A stretch of 64,000 nt of DNA from UBA5069 sp964560495 (GCA_964560495.1 CAZLMM010000001.1:124001-188000); one strand, 5' to 3'. Numbered from the stretch's first letter, positions 8,756-17,690 are shown. Notes: generated by a model not told the origin, from the letters alone. Translations and numbers: made by a program.

Positions 8756-11725
8756 ATGCTGCGCAACTTTCCGTTCAACGGTGATTATCCTATACTCCAG
8801 CATTTTGGCGAAAACCCAGGGCGCTACCAGACAGTTTCGTGCGGCGGCGTCAGCCTGCGTGGTCACGACGGCATCGACTACGCCACGCCGGTGGGCGTGC
8901 AGGTGGTTGCAGTGCAAAGCGGCGCAGTGATGAATTGCGGCGTCGATCCACGCTTTGGCGCGTTCGTCCTGCTCGGTCATGACTGGGGGCAGACGCTCTA
9001 TGCCCACCTCAACGAGTGTCTGGTTGTCCAGGGACAGTCTGTGAGTGCAGGCCAGCCTGTGGGCGTCAGCGGTGTGAGCGGAGCGGCTGAGAGACCTCAT
9101 CTCCATTGGGGGATACGCATTCACCCCTTCGCCACCAACGATGGCTGGTGTGGATACAGCGACCCACAACCCTACCTCGATCGCTTGGTCACCCCGCGCG
9201 GCCCCATTCTGGGTCCACACATTATCGGCGGCGTACATCGTCATCTTGGGCTGTTGGAACGTTGGCAGCCGCGCCTGACCCTGATTCTGGATCCCAATCC
9301 TGACGAGGTTGCAGAATTACGCGCGGTCTGCCCCAACACAGTGATCATCGGGCGCGTCTTCGAGCCAGATCATATCGTGACCGAACGCATCCGCGCCAAC
9401 CCAGTTGCAGCCGCACAGTGGGCCCATGAAAAAACGCTCAAGCGCATCTCTCCCCATATTGACTACTGGCAATTCGCCAATGAAGTCTTGCAGACCGGCG
9501 ATGGACTTCCTCTGCTCAATGAATTCGAGTTGGCCCGCATGGCGCTGGCCGAAGAGAGCGGTTACCGTTGCGCCATCCTGGGCTTTAGCGTTGGCAACCC
9601 GGACCTGCCGGAGATGGATCGCATGGCCCATTGGCGGATGGTCTATCCTGCCATCGAGCGGGCAGAAACAAACGATCACATCGTTGCCGTGCATCAATAT
9701 GCCGCGCCCACCATGACGCAGCCCACGCTCGATTGGCACATCCATCGCCTGGAGCATCAGGTATTGATGCGTCTGCCTTACAAGAAAGTGAAATTTGCCG
9801 TCACCGAGTTTGGCATCGATGGACTGCTGCTCGGCCCACTGCCCCAGGGCTGGCGTAGTTTTCTGGACGCCGACGAATATGTCAACCAATTGGAGCGCGC
9901 TGCACGTTACCTGGAACGTTTCTCAGGCCGGGTATTGGGCTGCGCTGTTTTCACTTACGGCGGCGCGGGCGGTTGGGACAACTACGATATTCAGGGGAAG
10001 GTTGCCGAGGCGCTGGCCGAACGGCTGGATCGCGGCATATGGAGCGATGTCAACTTTGAGTCAGGCGGATTGGCCCCAGGCGGCGATTCGACCACTGCGC
10101 CAGGCGGCAGCGGCGCGCCCGCCCAACCTCCGCCGCCTGCTGAACCACCGGTGGCGCCTTTGCCTGAACCGCCGCCCCCCCTCCCGCCCACCGAACCGCC
10201 CGGCGGAGGAACGGAAACGCCCCCGCGTCGCGTCAGCGATTGGATCGCTCGCTTCAACATGAGTATCAGGGAGGTCGATCAGCGTCCCGACCATCCCCAA
10301 GGCAACATCGTCTATCGCATCAAAGACGTCTTCACAACGCGTAACGGCTCGTGGGAGACGGGCGGCGAAGCTGGCGACATTCCCCAATGGGCGCGCGACG
10401 CTTATCTCAGCAGTGATTTCACCGAAGCCGACGCCAATCGCAATCTTTTCGCAGCGGTGCTTGACCTGGATGGTCAGTTGGTCAAAGACCAGGAGATTCG
10501 CTTTTGGTCAGATGGCTTCGAGCGTCTGGCCGATCCCAGTTACGATGGTTACGTCGTTGAGCGCACGAAACAAGGCTCCGGTTGGGCGAATATCACCCTT
10601 TTTGGCAGCAGCGTCTACGCGCCGGAACGCGGCGAGGCCGGCCCTTGGTGCTGGACGCCTCTGGGTGCAGCGGATGTGTTGTGCGGCGGCGGGTTGCCGT
10701 CTGGCAAAGCGATCTCCACCTTTGTCGTCTGGCAGGCGACGACGCAAGCCACGCCATCCCCAGAGCCGCCCATTGCGCCGCCCGGCGAGCCGCCGGTCAC
10801 GCCTCCCACTCCCCCTCCGAGCGAGGCGCCGACCGCTGTGCAACGACGCAAGGGTGGGTGGGTGGACTACCTCAACGTCAAGGTGCGCTCCATCGCCGAA
10901 CGGCCCGACCATCCCCAACCACAGGACGATGTCATCTATGTGATCAAGGATATCTTCACGACCCGCGACGGTTCTTGGGAGATGTCGGAGATCCTCGGCT
11001 CGGTCGATCAATGGGCGCGCGATACATATCTGAAGCCATTCGGCGCGCCGGACTATTTCGACGACGCCGGCGCCGACCACCACATCTTCGCCGCGGTCAT
11101 CGGGCTGGATGGTGAACTCCTGCGCGATTGGGAGATCGTCTTTTGGTCAGATGGCTTTGACAAGCTCGGCGATCCCTCATACACGGGCTATGTACAGCGT
11201 TTGACCAAGACTCAATCTGGCTGGGCAAACATTCCCCTCGACCCAGGCAGCAACTATGTTCCCGAACGGGGCGAGGCGGGGCCGTGGTGTTGGGCGCCCA
11301 AAGGTGCAGCCGAGGTGATCTCCGGCGGCGGTATGCCCGCCAAACAACACATCTCCTTCTTCGTTGTCTGGCAGGCGGTCAAGAGCAGCGCCGTACAGCC
11401 GCCCAAACCCCCGTCGGGCGATTTCAACATCTTCCTGCCCATCGTGACGGGTGGGCGACCCGCCGCCGCGCCCGACGCGTCGCTTTCTTTCGGGCCGTCC
11501 CTGGTGGAGACGCCGCCGCTGGCTGTGCGCGCCGGCGCATGGAATCGCTTGGGGCTGGAATTCGACGCTGGCTCGCCGCTGGCGGAATATGCACGACGTC
11601 AGAACCTGGGAGCGCCGCTGACCAACATCTTCGAGGCGGAGGGTTTCATTGCCCAGGGCTTCCAGCTCGGCGTCGTCTATGCGCCCAAGAACGAGCCGCA
11701 AACCGTTCTGCACATGGATTGGTAG
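8756..11725 (+). CDS. Mosaic cell-wall protein: M23 peptidase, GH-A-like barrel, two repeated beta domains
   Basis: 989 aa. Residues about 35-145 are an M23/LytM metallopeptidase with both zinc motifs (GHDGIDYATP and PHLHWGIRIHP). Residues about 150-420 form a clan GH-A-like barrel, with the acid/base motif YWQFANEV and a second glutamate in FAVTEFGIDG. After a Pro-rich linker, two homologous domains of about 170 residues (near 490-660 and 698-872) share QRPDHPQ/ERPDHPQ, KDxFTTRxGSWE, FWSDGFxxLxDPSY, ERGEAGPWCW and ISxFVVWQ. The C-terminus (about 930-989) looks LGFP-like (RQNLGAPLTNIF, GFQLGVVYAP). There is no signal peptide, because the M23 domain begins almost at the initiator Met. Paralogues with the same parts in another order are at 21549 and 24786. 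It is likely a peptidoglycan hydrolase or remodelling protein; the export route is unclear. Confidence 0.8.
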   Translation: MLRNFPFNGDYPILQHFGENPGRYQTVSCGGVSLRGHDGIDYATPVGVQVVAVQSGAVMNCGVDPRFGAFVLLGHDWGQTLYAHLNECLVVQGQSVSAGQPVGVSGVSGAAERPHLHWGIRIHPFATNDGWCGYSDPQPYLDRLVTPRGPILGPHIIGGVHRHLGLLERWQPRLTLILDPNPDEVAELRAVCPNTVIIGRVFEPDHIVTERIRANPVAAAQWAHEKTLKRISPHIDYWQFANEVLQTGDGLPLLNEFELARMALAEESGYRCAILGFSVGNPDLPEMDRMAHWRMVYPAIERAETNDHIVAVHQYAAPTMTQPTLDWHIHRLEHQVLMRLPYKKVKFAVTEFGIDGLLLGPLPQGWRSFLDADEYVNQLERAARYLERFSGRVLGCAVFTYGGAGGWDNYDIQGKVAEALAERLDRGIWSDVNFESGGLAPGGDSTTAPGGSGAPAQPPPPAEPPVAPLPEPPPPLPPTEPPGGGTETPPRRVSDWIARFNMSIREVDQRPDHPQGNIVYRIKDVFTTRNGSWETGGEAGDIPQWARDAYLSSDFTEADANRNLFAAVLDLDGQLVKDQEIRFWSDGFERLADPSYDGYVVERTKQGSGWANITLFGSSVYAPERGEAGPWCWTPLGAADVLCGGGLPSGKAISTFVVWQATTQATPSPEPPIAPPGEPPVTPPTPPPSEAPTAVQRRKGGWVDYLNVKVRSIAERPDHPQPQDDVIYVIKDIFTTRDGSWEMSEILGSVDQWARDTYLKPFGAPDYFDDAGADHHIFAAVIGLDGELLRDWEIVFWSDGFDKLGDPSYTGYVQRLTKTQSGWANIPLDPGSNYVPERGEAGPWCWAPKGAAEVISGGGMPAKQHISFFVVWQAVKSSAVQPPKPPSGDFNIFLPIVTGGRPAAAPDASLSFGPSLVETPPLAVRAGAWNRLGLEFDAGSPLAEYARRQNLGAPLTNIFEAEGFIAQGFQLGVVYAPKNEPQTVLHMDW

Positions 11726-11805
11726 CAAGCCAAACTTCAACGGGCGCCTTCGCAGCAAGGCGCCCGTTGAATCTCATCACGCATCATCACCTCACGCCAA
11801 TCTCT

Positions 11806-11874
11806 ACTGCGGTTGCTTTGAGACCAGAAGTTTTTGGCCTGCGAAAACCCCCGGTCTCAAACAGAGCAAAGTAT
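11806..11874. repeat. 69-bp palindromic intergenic repeat, copy 2
   Basis: Same length and layout as 4259-4327. The outer stem changed on both arms together: GAAACC/GGTTTC there is GAGACC/GGTCTC here, which keeps pairing. The inner stem has lost pairing at three positions. The compensatory change suggests the fold is, or was, maintained in RNA or as a cruciform. Confidence 0.75.
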
Positions 11875-11892
11875 CAATGTCGAAAGATTCCC

Positions 11893-12861
11893 TCACTCAT
11901 CGAAGATCCACTTGATGAGCTGGGGATAGACTTTCTCGATCTGCTGCGCCTGTTGTGCGGGATCGAACATATCGTGGATCTGCTTCCACGATGGGGGAAT
12001 CTCATACGTCGTCACGGGCGCGCCCAGTGACCGCCAATTTTTCACCAGCCGCCCTACGCCCCGATTGTCCACCGTCTCATCGCAGGGATTTGTGATGACG
12101 GTGACGCGCCGCGCGGCATAGGGCTGTTGATGGGCATGGGCGTCAACGAGCGTCATCAGGCGTGCGAGCTGCCCCACGGCCCGCGTTGAAAACCCCGGGT
12201 AGGCTTGCGGCGGACCCAGCAGACGGTCTTTGTTGACAGGATCCCACCAGCGGAACTGATTGGGCAAAGTGATCAGTAGATTAGCGTAGAGCCGTCGGCG
12301 GGAAAGGGGAATTCCGTGCAGCGCCACTGCTGGCGCAACCAAGACCACGTGGTCAAGGTCGGCGCGGTGCTGCGCCGCCCAGGCAGCCAGCAGCCCTCCC
12401 GCAGAAAACCCTATCAGCACATGACGGCGACCCAGCCCATGCAAGGCGTTGACCGTCTCATGCGCGACGGCAACCATCTGCTCGGCGGTGATGCGTCCAA
12501 AGTCAGGGGCAAGTCGATCCTGCAACCCGTGCTGTGGTAAGCGTGGGATGAGAACATTGTAGCCGCGCGCAAAGAGCTGGTCGGCAAAGGAGCCAAACTG
12601 GGCCGGACAGTTGGTGTAGCCATGAAGCAGCCCCACCGCCATTTCAGTTTGTCGCCCGTGCGTGAGCAAGCGAGTGCGGCACAGTGGATTGATGCGTTCC
12701 GTGTCGCCAGATTGCAGACCGGCTACTTGCGCCAGAGCGCCCCAATAATCCAAAGCTGGACGCGGCTCAATTTCTTCGTTGAGGGGCCGCAGCCGCAGCA
12801 GCCAGCGCACCGCGGAGTAGACGGCGGCGGCGGCAAGCAAGTAGGTCGCAGTGCGCTTCAT
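11893..12861 (-). CDS. Membrane-anchored alpha/beta hydrolase (serine carboxylesterase-like)
   Basis: 322 aa. Residues 5-22 are a hydrophobic N-terminal anchor (YLLAAAAVYSAVRWLL). The hydrolase core has LLHGYTNCPAQFG (oxyanion region), the nucleophile elbow GFSAGG, a candidate acid in TNPCDETVD, and the catalytic His in KQIHDMFD. This resembles monoacylglycerol lipase or carboxylesterase families. It is in the same orientation as, and 60 bp downstream of, the LCP gene, so co-transcription is possible. The substrate is unknown. Confidence 0.82.
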   Translation of the reverse strand: MKRTATYLLAAAAVYSAVRWLLRLRPLNEEIEPRPALDYWGALAQVAGLQSGDTERINPLCRTRLLTHGRQTEMAVGLLHGYTNCPAQFGSFADQLFARGYNVLIPRLPQHGLQDRLAPDFGRITAEQMVAVAHETVNALHGLGRRHVLIGFSAGGLLAAWAAQHRADLDHVVLVAPAVALHGIPLSRRRLYANLLITLPNQFRWWDPVNKDRLLGPPQAYPGFSTRAVGQLARLMTLVDAHAHQQPYAARRVTVITNPCDETVDNRGVGRLVKNWRSLGAPVTTYEIPPSWKQIHDMFDPAQQAQQIEKVYPQLIKWIFDE

Positions 12862-12921
12862 GTGGGTTCTTGGTCGTTGGTTGAGTTTCTATTTGATGCG
12901 TCGCCAGGTTCGCGGCCATCG

Positions 12922-14367
12922 CTACTGGCTGATGAGCGGGATGATGTCGCGGCCCAACACGATGCGAGCGTCCACCAGTGTGGCGGGGTTCAATCCCGAG
13001 ACGCTCGCCACATTGGCTTGCAGCCCCAAGGCCGCGCCCACTTCCTTCGCCACCGCATCGGAAATATCATAGTTGATGAGCACCGTCTGCGAGTAATCGC
13101 CCCGGTCGGCGTCGCCAATCGAAACGACCTGCCAGCCCTGGGCTTGCAGCAGATCGCGGGCGCGCGCGGCCATTCCTGGCTGTCCCGTACCATTGAGTAT
13201 CTCAATCTGCACCAGACGCGGGTCGCCCTGGGCAATGCTCGTTATGTTTTCTGAATGAGCGGCCGGCGGCGTAAAGAATGTGTTGACAGCCGCTCGCACC
13301 CTGGCGCGGTCGGGCAGCAGGATCCAGGCGCCTTCGGCGCTGTATGTCTCTTCGCCATAGCGACTGTCCAGGACGAGCTGCCGTATCTCACGCGGCGGGT
13401 TCTCATTGACATAGGATGCCAGCTCCAATTGCTTACCCAGGGGGATATTTGTGGCAACGCTGTTCCCTAATGTATAGAGGAGCCTCGGTGCATTCGCCAG
13501 CAGCGTCGGGATCATCTCTGCACTGCGCACCTTCTCGAAGACAGCGCGCAGCACTTCCTGTTGGCGGCGAGAGCGGCCGTAATCGTCGTCCACATTGCGC
13601 GTGCGAGCATATTTGAGAGCCATCTCGCCATCCAGATGCTGCGGGCCAGCATCCATGTGAAAGGTTTCCACGCCGTAATCATCCGTGGGATACTTGTCGT
13701 CATGGATCGTTTTGGCAACGTTTACATCGATGCCGCCGATCAAGTTCACCAGATCGACAAAGCCATTGAAATTGACGCGCACAAAATAAGGGACAGGTTG
13801 CCCGACAAAGCTGCCGACGGTATCCATCACCAATTGTTCGCCGCCGCCCGGGTAGTTAGAGCGCTCGCCCATACCGTAGGCGGTGTTGATCTTCGTAGTG
13901 ATGTTGAAGCCAGGAATCGGCACCCACAGGTCGCGGGGCAGAGACAACATGCCGGCCGTCTGTGAAGCCGGGTCCAGGGTCATCAGGATGATGGTGTCGG
14001 TGCGCATGGGAGCGCCTTCATCGGGTCGCTCGTCGGTGCCCAGGAGCAGCACATTGATCGGTGTGGGTCGGGGTATGGGCGTCTCGAGGTCCGCCGGCTC
14101 GCTGACCCTATCCACAGGCGCCAGGGAGATAACCGGCTCTCCTGGCATCTGTTGGGGCGTCTGTACAGCAACTTCCTGGCTGCTTTCGGGCGGCAGAGCG
14201 CTGAGGATGCGTTCGCGCGCCCAGCTATAGAGGTTCATGCCGCCCCAGGCTGCCAACCCCAAAATAACTGCTGTATAGAGAAAAGTGAGCGCGACCGCTA
14301 CGTGTTCGTATTTGCGGCCCGGCGCTGGTCGACGTTCGAGATCGTTGGCGGCGTTTTTTCTCATCAC
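12922..14367 (-). CDS. LytR-CpsA-Psr (LCP) family protein with LytR C-terminal domain
   Basis: 481 aa. Residues about 25-50 form a transmembrane helix (ALTFLYTAVILGLAAWGG). The LCP catalytic domain (about 100-270) has NVLLLGTDERPDEGAPMRTD, MLSLPRDLWVPIPG and GGIDVNV, with the Asp/Arg residues that bind polyprenyl pyrophosphate-linked glycans and magnesium. Residues about 385-475 are a LytR_C domain (VQIEILNGTGQPGMAARARD). LCP proteins transfer lipid-linked polymers to peptidoglycan or cell-surface acceptors outside the membrane. The neighbouring tRNA-Asp terminator separates it from upstream transcription. Confidence 0.9.
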   Translation of the reverse strand: MMRKNAANDLERRPAPGRKYEHVAVALTFLYTAVILGLAAWGGMNLYSWARERILSALPPESSQEVAVQTPQQMPGEPVISLAPVDRVSEPADLETPIPRPTPINVLLLGTDERPDEGAPMRTDTIILMTLDPASQTAGMLSLPRDLWVPIPGFNITTKINTAYGMGERSNYPGGGEQLVMDTVGSFVGQPVPYFVRVNFNGFVDLVNLIGGIDVNVAKTIHDDKYPTDDYGVETFHMDAGPQHLDGEMALKYARTRNVDDDYGRSRRQQEVLRAVFEKVRSAEMIPTLLANAPRLLYTLGNSVATNIPLGKQLELASYVNENPPREIRQLVLDSRYGEETYSAEGAWILLPDRARVRAAVNTFFTPPAAHSENITSIAQGDPRLVQIEILNGTGQPGMAARARDLLQAQGWQVVSIGDADRGDYSQTVLINYDISDAVAKEVGAALGLQANVASVSGLNPATLVDARIVLGRDIIPLISQ

Positions 14368-14399
14368 ACCAGATTATAGGTCACCATTCCTGGAAAATA

Positions 14400-14427
14400 C
14401 AAACGCCCATCTTTCGATGGGCGTTTG
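14400..14427 (-). terminator. Rho-independent terminator of tRNA-Asp
   Basis: A 12-bp perfect stem CAAACGCCCATC / GATGGGCGTTTG closes a GAAA tetraloop (minus-strand sense) directly after the encoded CCA and is followed by TATTTTCC. Confidence 0.8.
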
Positions 14428-14505
<78 letters not shown>

Positions 14506-14598
14506 ACAATCATGGCTTCAAAATTGGCCAACACTGATTGAATGCTATCACCGGCATCTAAGACTGTCAAATTTCACCGAACGCAACGGTAAGATTCT

Positions 14599-15168
14599 TC
14601 ACGCCCAGGATGGGTTCAGTTCATGCCTTCGAGAGTCTGCGTACTGTCTCGCAATTTCTGGGAGCTGCCCCCAGTCAGGTGCATCACCAGCATGAGCGTA
14701 ATCATGTTTCCAGAGTATGCGCTCACCTTGCACAAGAAACGCCCCTGGCAATTGCCACGAGTCGCCGACAGTTCTTCCTTGCACATGGCCTTTGGAAGCA
14801 GCCCGCAAGCCACATGCGATCACGCCAGGTGACATCATTTGCGACCATTTGGCCTGTTTGACGCCGAAGCCTTCGTAGAGTACGCGATCAGGGTCGGCAA
14901 TCGCACGGGCTTCTGGCCACGCGTTGGCAAAAAATGCCTGGCCGTCTTCAACGCTGGCACTGTAGACGAACAGCACTGATGGATAATCTGGCTGCGCAGC
15001 GACCGCTGCGCGCAAGTCCTGAACGGTCTCGCGGCAGAAGATTCAGCCAAAATGACGTAGGAACACCAGCAGAATAGGCTGGTCTCCGAGTTGGTGAGCC
15101 AAAGAGCCGGGCTTGAGATTCAATCCCCTGACTCTTCCCTCAAGAAGGGTTTGATCGATCTTGTTCAC
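14599..15168 (-). CDS. Probable selenoprotein: thioredoxin-fold, SelL/peroxiredoxin-like redox protein with in-frame UGA
   Basis: One open frame of 190 codons from GTG (15168, preceded by GGAGG) to a stop at 14599. The only interruption is a TGA at 15043-15045. Read as Sec it is residue 42 in the local motif LRHFG-U-IFCRE, a UxxC redox site where homologues of the AhpC/TSA-like (SelL-related) family have CxxC. The family context on both sides is intact: PILLVFLRHFG before, and SVLFVYSASVEDGQAFF, DRVLYEGFGV and GDSWQLPGAFLV after. A SECIS-like hairpin follows the UGA at the expected distance (separate entry). It is likely a cytoplasmic thiol/selenol oxidoreductase or peroxidase-like protein. 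The alternative is a single nonsense mutation, but no other damage is visible. selA, selB and selC are not in this window. Confidence 0.75.
15006..15037 (-). promoter_or_regulatory. SECIS-like hairpin downstream of the UGA codon
   Basis: Starting 5 nt after the UGA, CUGC-CGCGAG pairs with CUUGCG-C-GCAG (10 bp, one G-U, one bulged C). After an A/A mismatch, CC/GG closes the apical loop GUUCA. The loop G is about 19 nt after the UGA, within the range of bacterial SECIS elements, which carry a G-U in the apical loop. Confidence 0.6.
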
Positions 15169-15296
15169 TCATTCCTCCACCGTCCACGCAAAACATAGAC
15201 AAACACTGTACAAATGATAGTTGATTCGACCCGCATGGTCAGTGAACAAGATTCCTATCCTGACGAAAACAGGCCAGCAGCCAGGCTGATAATGCA

Positions 15297-16103
15297 CTAA
15301 GCTGCACCCTTGCCGACTTCCTCCATGACCGCTGGATCCGGCGCACCCATGACGTGATAGCCGCCGTCGACATAGAGCACCTCGCCCGTGACGCCCGTCG
15401 CCCAATCGCTCAACAAGAAGCGCGCTGCATTGCCCACATCATCCTGGTCGATGTTGCCGAGGGGAGCAACCTGGCCGTAGTAACGCAGGCTGCTGCGAAA
15501 ACCGCTGACGCCGGCCGCAGCCAGCGTCTTGATCGGACCGGCGCTAATGGCGTTGACACGGATGCGCTCTTTGCCCAGATCCCAGGCGAGATAGCGAACC
15601 GTGGCTTCCAGCGCGGCTTTCGCCACCCCCATGACGTTATAGTTGGGCGTCACCTTCTCGGCGCCGTAATAGGTCATGGTGATGATGCTGCCGCCGTTTG
15701 GCATGAGGTCACGCGCGCGCCGCGCCAGCGCGATCAAGCTGTAGCAACTGATGTCCAAAGCAATGCGAAAGCCATCACGGCTGGTATGATGGAAACGTCC
15801 CCCAAGCTCTTCGCGTGGAGCAAAGGCAATGGAATGGACAAGAAAATCGATAACGCCAAAAGCAGCGGCAGCGCGGGAGAATGTTGCATCGATAGCTGCG
15901 TCGTTGGTGACGTCGCACTCATCCACAAAAGGGCACTCAATGCTTGCCGCCAACGGCTCCACGCGTTTCTTGAGCACTTCGCCAGCGTAGCTGATACCCA
16001 ACGTTGCGCCTTCTTCGTGCAATGCTTTGGTGATGCCCCAGGCAATCGAATCCTTATTCGCCAGACCGAAAATCAATCCCTTTTTACCCACAAACAGACC
16101 CAT
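15297..16103 (-). CDS. fabI: Enoyl-[acyl-carrier-protein] reductase (NADH), FabI type
   Basis: 268 aa. It catalyses the last reduction of type II fatty-acid elongation in the cytoplasm. The nucleotide-binding start GLIFGLANKDSIAWGI, LVHSIAFAPREEL, and the catalytic Tyr and Lys in YYGAEKVTPNYNVMGVAKA are present, as is AAGVSGFRSSLRYY near the substrate loop. The start is supported by GAGGAGG shortly before the ATG. It stands in the same orientation as, and 128 bp upstream of, the probable selenoprotein. Length and motifs are normal. Confidence 0.95.
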   Translation of the reverse strand: MGLFVGKKGLIFGLANKDSIAWGITKALHEEGATLGISYAGEVLKKRVEPLAASIECPFVDECDVTNDAAIDATFSRAAAAFGVIDFLVHSIAFAPREELGGRFHHTSRDGFRIALDISCYSLIALARRARDLMPNGGSIITMTYYGAEKVTPNYNVMGVAKAALEATVRYLAWDLGKERIRVNAISAGPIKTLAAAGVSGFRSSLRYYGQVAPLGNIDQDDVGNAARFLLSDWATGVTGEVLYVDGGYHVMGAPDPAVMEEVGKGAA

Positions 16104-16219
16104 TGATTCCTCCTCGCTTCTTTGCTTGCGCCGGCTTTCTCTTGATGCAGTTGGGAGCAGTCCGAAAGAGGCAGCGCGTTGATGAGAAAACTTTAATGTG
16201 AATTCAGGCGCCAGGGGAC

Positions 16220-16248
16220 TTTACAACGCCCGTAAGTTGTGCTATAGT
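16220..16248 (+). promoter_or_regulatory. Sigma70-type promoter of an intergenic small RNA
   Basis: TTTACA (16220-16225) and TATAGT (16243-16248) with exactly 17 nt between them lie on the plus strand, between two minus-strand genes. The expected start is near 16255. Confidence 0.6.
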
Positions 16249-16255
16249 CTTTTCC

Positions 16256-16320
16256 AGACTGCTCGCTATCACGGTGCGGCTCAGCCGCTTCGGGGGAACC
16301 GTGATGGCGAGTAGTTTTTT
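16256..16320 (+). ncRNA. Putative small RNA with terminator-type fold, between fabI and tyrS
   Basis: Just after the promoter, an 18-bp stem (16258-16275 / 16298-16315, two G-U pairs) encloses a GCGGC-UCA-GCCGC hairpin and a single-stranded UUCGGGGGA, and ends in six T. Both flanking protein genes are on the other strand, so this is not their terminator. A transcript of about 65 nt is predicted. No known RNA family is recognised. It could act as an sRNA or as an antisense or insulating transcript. Confidence 0.55.
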
Positions 16321-16349
16321 GTTGGGCACGCCAGAGTTATCCCCACCCC

Positions 16350-17585
16350 TCACGAACTTTCAGCCGACAAACGCAGAAATTTCTTCTTTCCAGCCTGAAT
16401 GAACTGATCGACGCCGGCTTCAGGCTGGACAACCTGGTCGATAGAGACCACTGGGTCTCCATTGAGACGCACCCCACCTTGTTCGATCAACCGCCGCGCC
16501 TCGCCGCGGCTCTTCACCAACCCAGCGCGCTGAAGCGCATCGATCACCGACAGCGGCTCACGCAGAGACAATGAAGGTGCATCAGTGGGCGCTTCGCCCT
16601 CGAACATGCGTCGGGCGTCCTCTGCAGCGCGTTGCGCCGTTTCGTCATCATAGAAGATGCTCACAATCTCCCAAGCCAGTCTGTGCTTGAACTCGCGCAT
16701 CTCCAGCTCGTTGCGCGCGATGGCCTGAAAGAGCGCGTCGATTTCTGCCTGGTCCCAACGAGTCGCCAGTTCAGCGTAGTTGCGCATGGCGGAATCGGGA
16801 ACGTTGAGCACCTTGGTGAAGATAACGCCTGGCGCCTCGCTGATGCCGATGTAATTGCCAGTCGACTTACTCATACGCATAACGCCGTCTGTGCCAACCA
16901 GAATTGGCAGCGTGAGCACAACCTGCGGTCGCAGGCCATAGGCCTCCATGAGTTTGCGCCCAGCCATCAAGTTGAAGAGCTGCTCAGTACCGCCGATCTG
17001 CACGTCGGTCTGCAAAGCCACTGCATCATAACCCTGCATAAGTGCATAGAAGAACTCATGCAGCCCGATGGCGTCGCCGCGCTCGAAGCGTTTGGCAAAG
17101 TTCTCACGGGCAAGAAACTGCTGCACCGTGAAGTTGCTGGCCAGCTCGATGACATCGCCAAAGCTCAGTTGACCCAGCCATTCGTGATTGTATTTCACGA
17201 TGGTGCGTCCCCGGTCAAGAATGCGAAAGACCTGGTCGGCATAGGTGGCTGCCTTGGTCATGGCCGCGTCGAGGGACTGACGACGGCGCGCGCTCTCTTT
17301 GTCGCTGGCATCGCCAATGGTGGCTGTAAAGGTGCCGATGAGGAAGGTTACTTCGTGACCCAGGTCTTGGAATTGGCGCAGCTTGCGCATGGTCAGGGTA
17401 TGCCCCAGAGTCAAATCCGGCGACGAGGGGTCGTAACCACAATAGACCTTGAGAGGACGACCACTGTCGTAACTCTCCTGCAACCGTTGACGCAGCTCTT
17501 TCTCCATATTGACGTAGGTCTGCTCGTCGCCAAAATCGACGCCGCGCATGAGCGCCCGCATCTGTTGCTCGACAGGTGGAAACAT
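16350..17585 (-). CDS. tyrS: Tyrosyl-tRNA synthetase
   Basis: About 411 aa class Ic aminoacyl-tRNA synthetase charging tRNA-Tyr. HIGH-type motif PDLTLGHTLTMRKL, tyrosine-site residues in VYCGYDPSSPDL, QIGGTEQLFNLMAGR, and the KMSKS variant RMSKSTGNYIGI are all present. The C-terminal S4 RNA-binding domain (about 350-410) includes KSRGEARRLIEQGGVRLNG. The ATG at 17585 is preferred because AAGAAGG sits about 7 nt upstream; an ATG six bases earlier is too close to it. It is the long HTLT-type bacterial TyrS. No T-box is seen upstream, only a 15-bp inverted repeat. Confidence 0.93.
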   Translation of the reverse strand: MFPPVEQQMRALMRGVDFGDEQTYVNMEKELRQRLQESYDSGRPLKVYCGYDPSSPDLTLGHTLTMRKLRQFQDLGHEVTFLIGTFTATIGDASDKESARRRQSLDAAMTKAATYADQVFRILDRGRTIVKYNHEWLGQLSFGDVIELASNFTVQQFLARENFAKRFERGDAIGLHEFFYALMQGYDAVALQTDVQIGGTEQLFNLMAGRKLMEAYGLRPQVVLTLPILVGTDGVMRMSKSTGNYIGISEAPGVIFTKVLNVPDSAMRNYAELATRWDQAEIDALFQAIARNELEMREFKHRLAWEIVSIFYDDETAQRAAEDARRMFEGEAPTDAPSLSLREPLSVIDALQRAGLVKSRGEARRLIEQGGVRLNGDPVVSIDQVVQPEAGVDQFIQAGKKKFLRLSAESS

Positions 17586-17625
17586 GTTCATTCCTTCTTG
17601 GGACTCGGCAAAGAGTTATTGAGAC

Positions 17626-17658
17626 ATCTTCCAGGAAGCTGTGAGCTTCCTGGAAGAT
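17626..17658. repeat. Perfect 15-bp inverted repeat between tyrS and the zinc-ribbon gene
   Basis: ATCTTCCAGGAAGCT and its exact reverse complement are separated by GTG. There is no T tract, so an intrinsic terminator is uncertain. It may attenuate or end transcription from the upstream minus-strand gene, or be a dispersed repeat. Confidence 0.6.
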
Positions 17659-17690
17659 TGGGCGCGGAAAGGTTGTTCATTTACAGGCTC

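Noticed and set aside
15043..15045. In-frame TGA read as a simple nonsense mutation
   Set aside because: The position at the redox Cys, the intact frame on both sides and the hairpin just after it fit Sec recoding better. It remains the main alternative.
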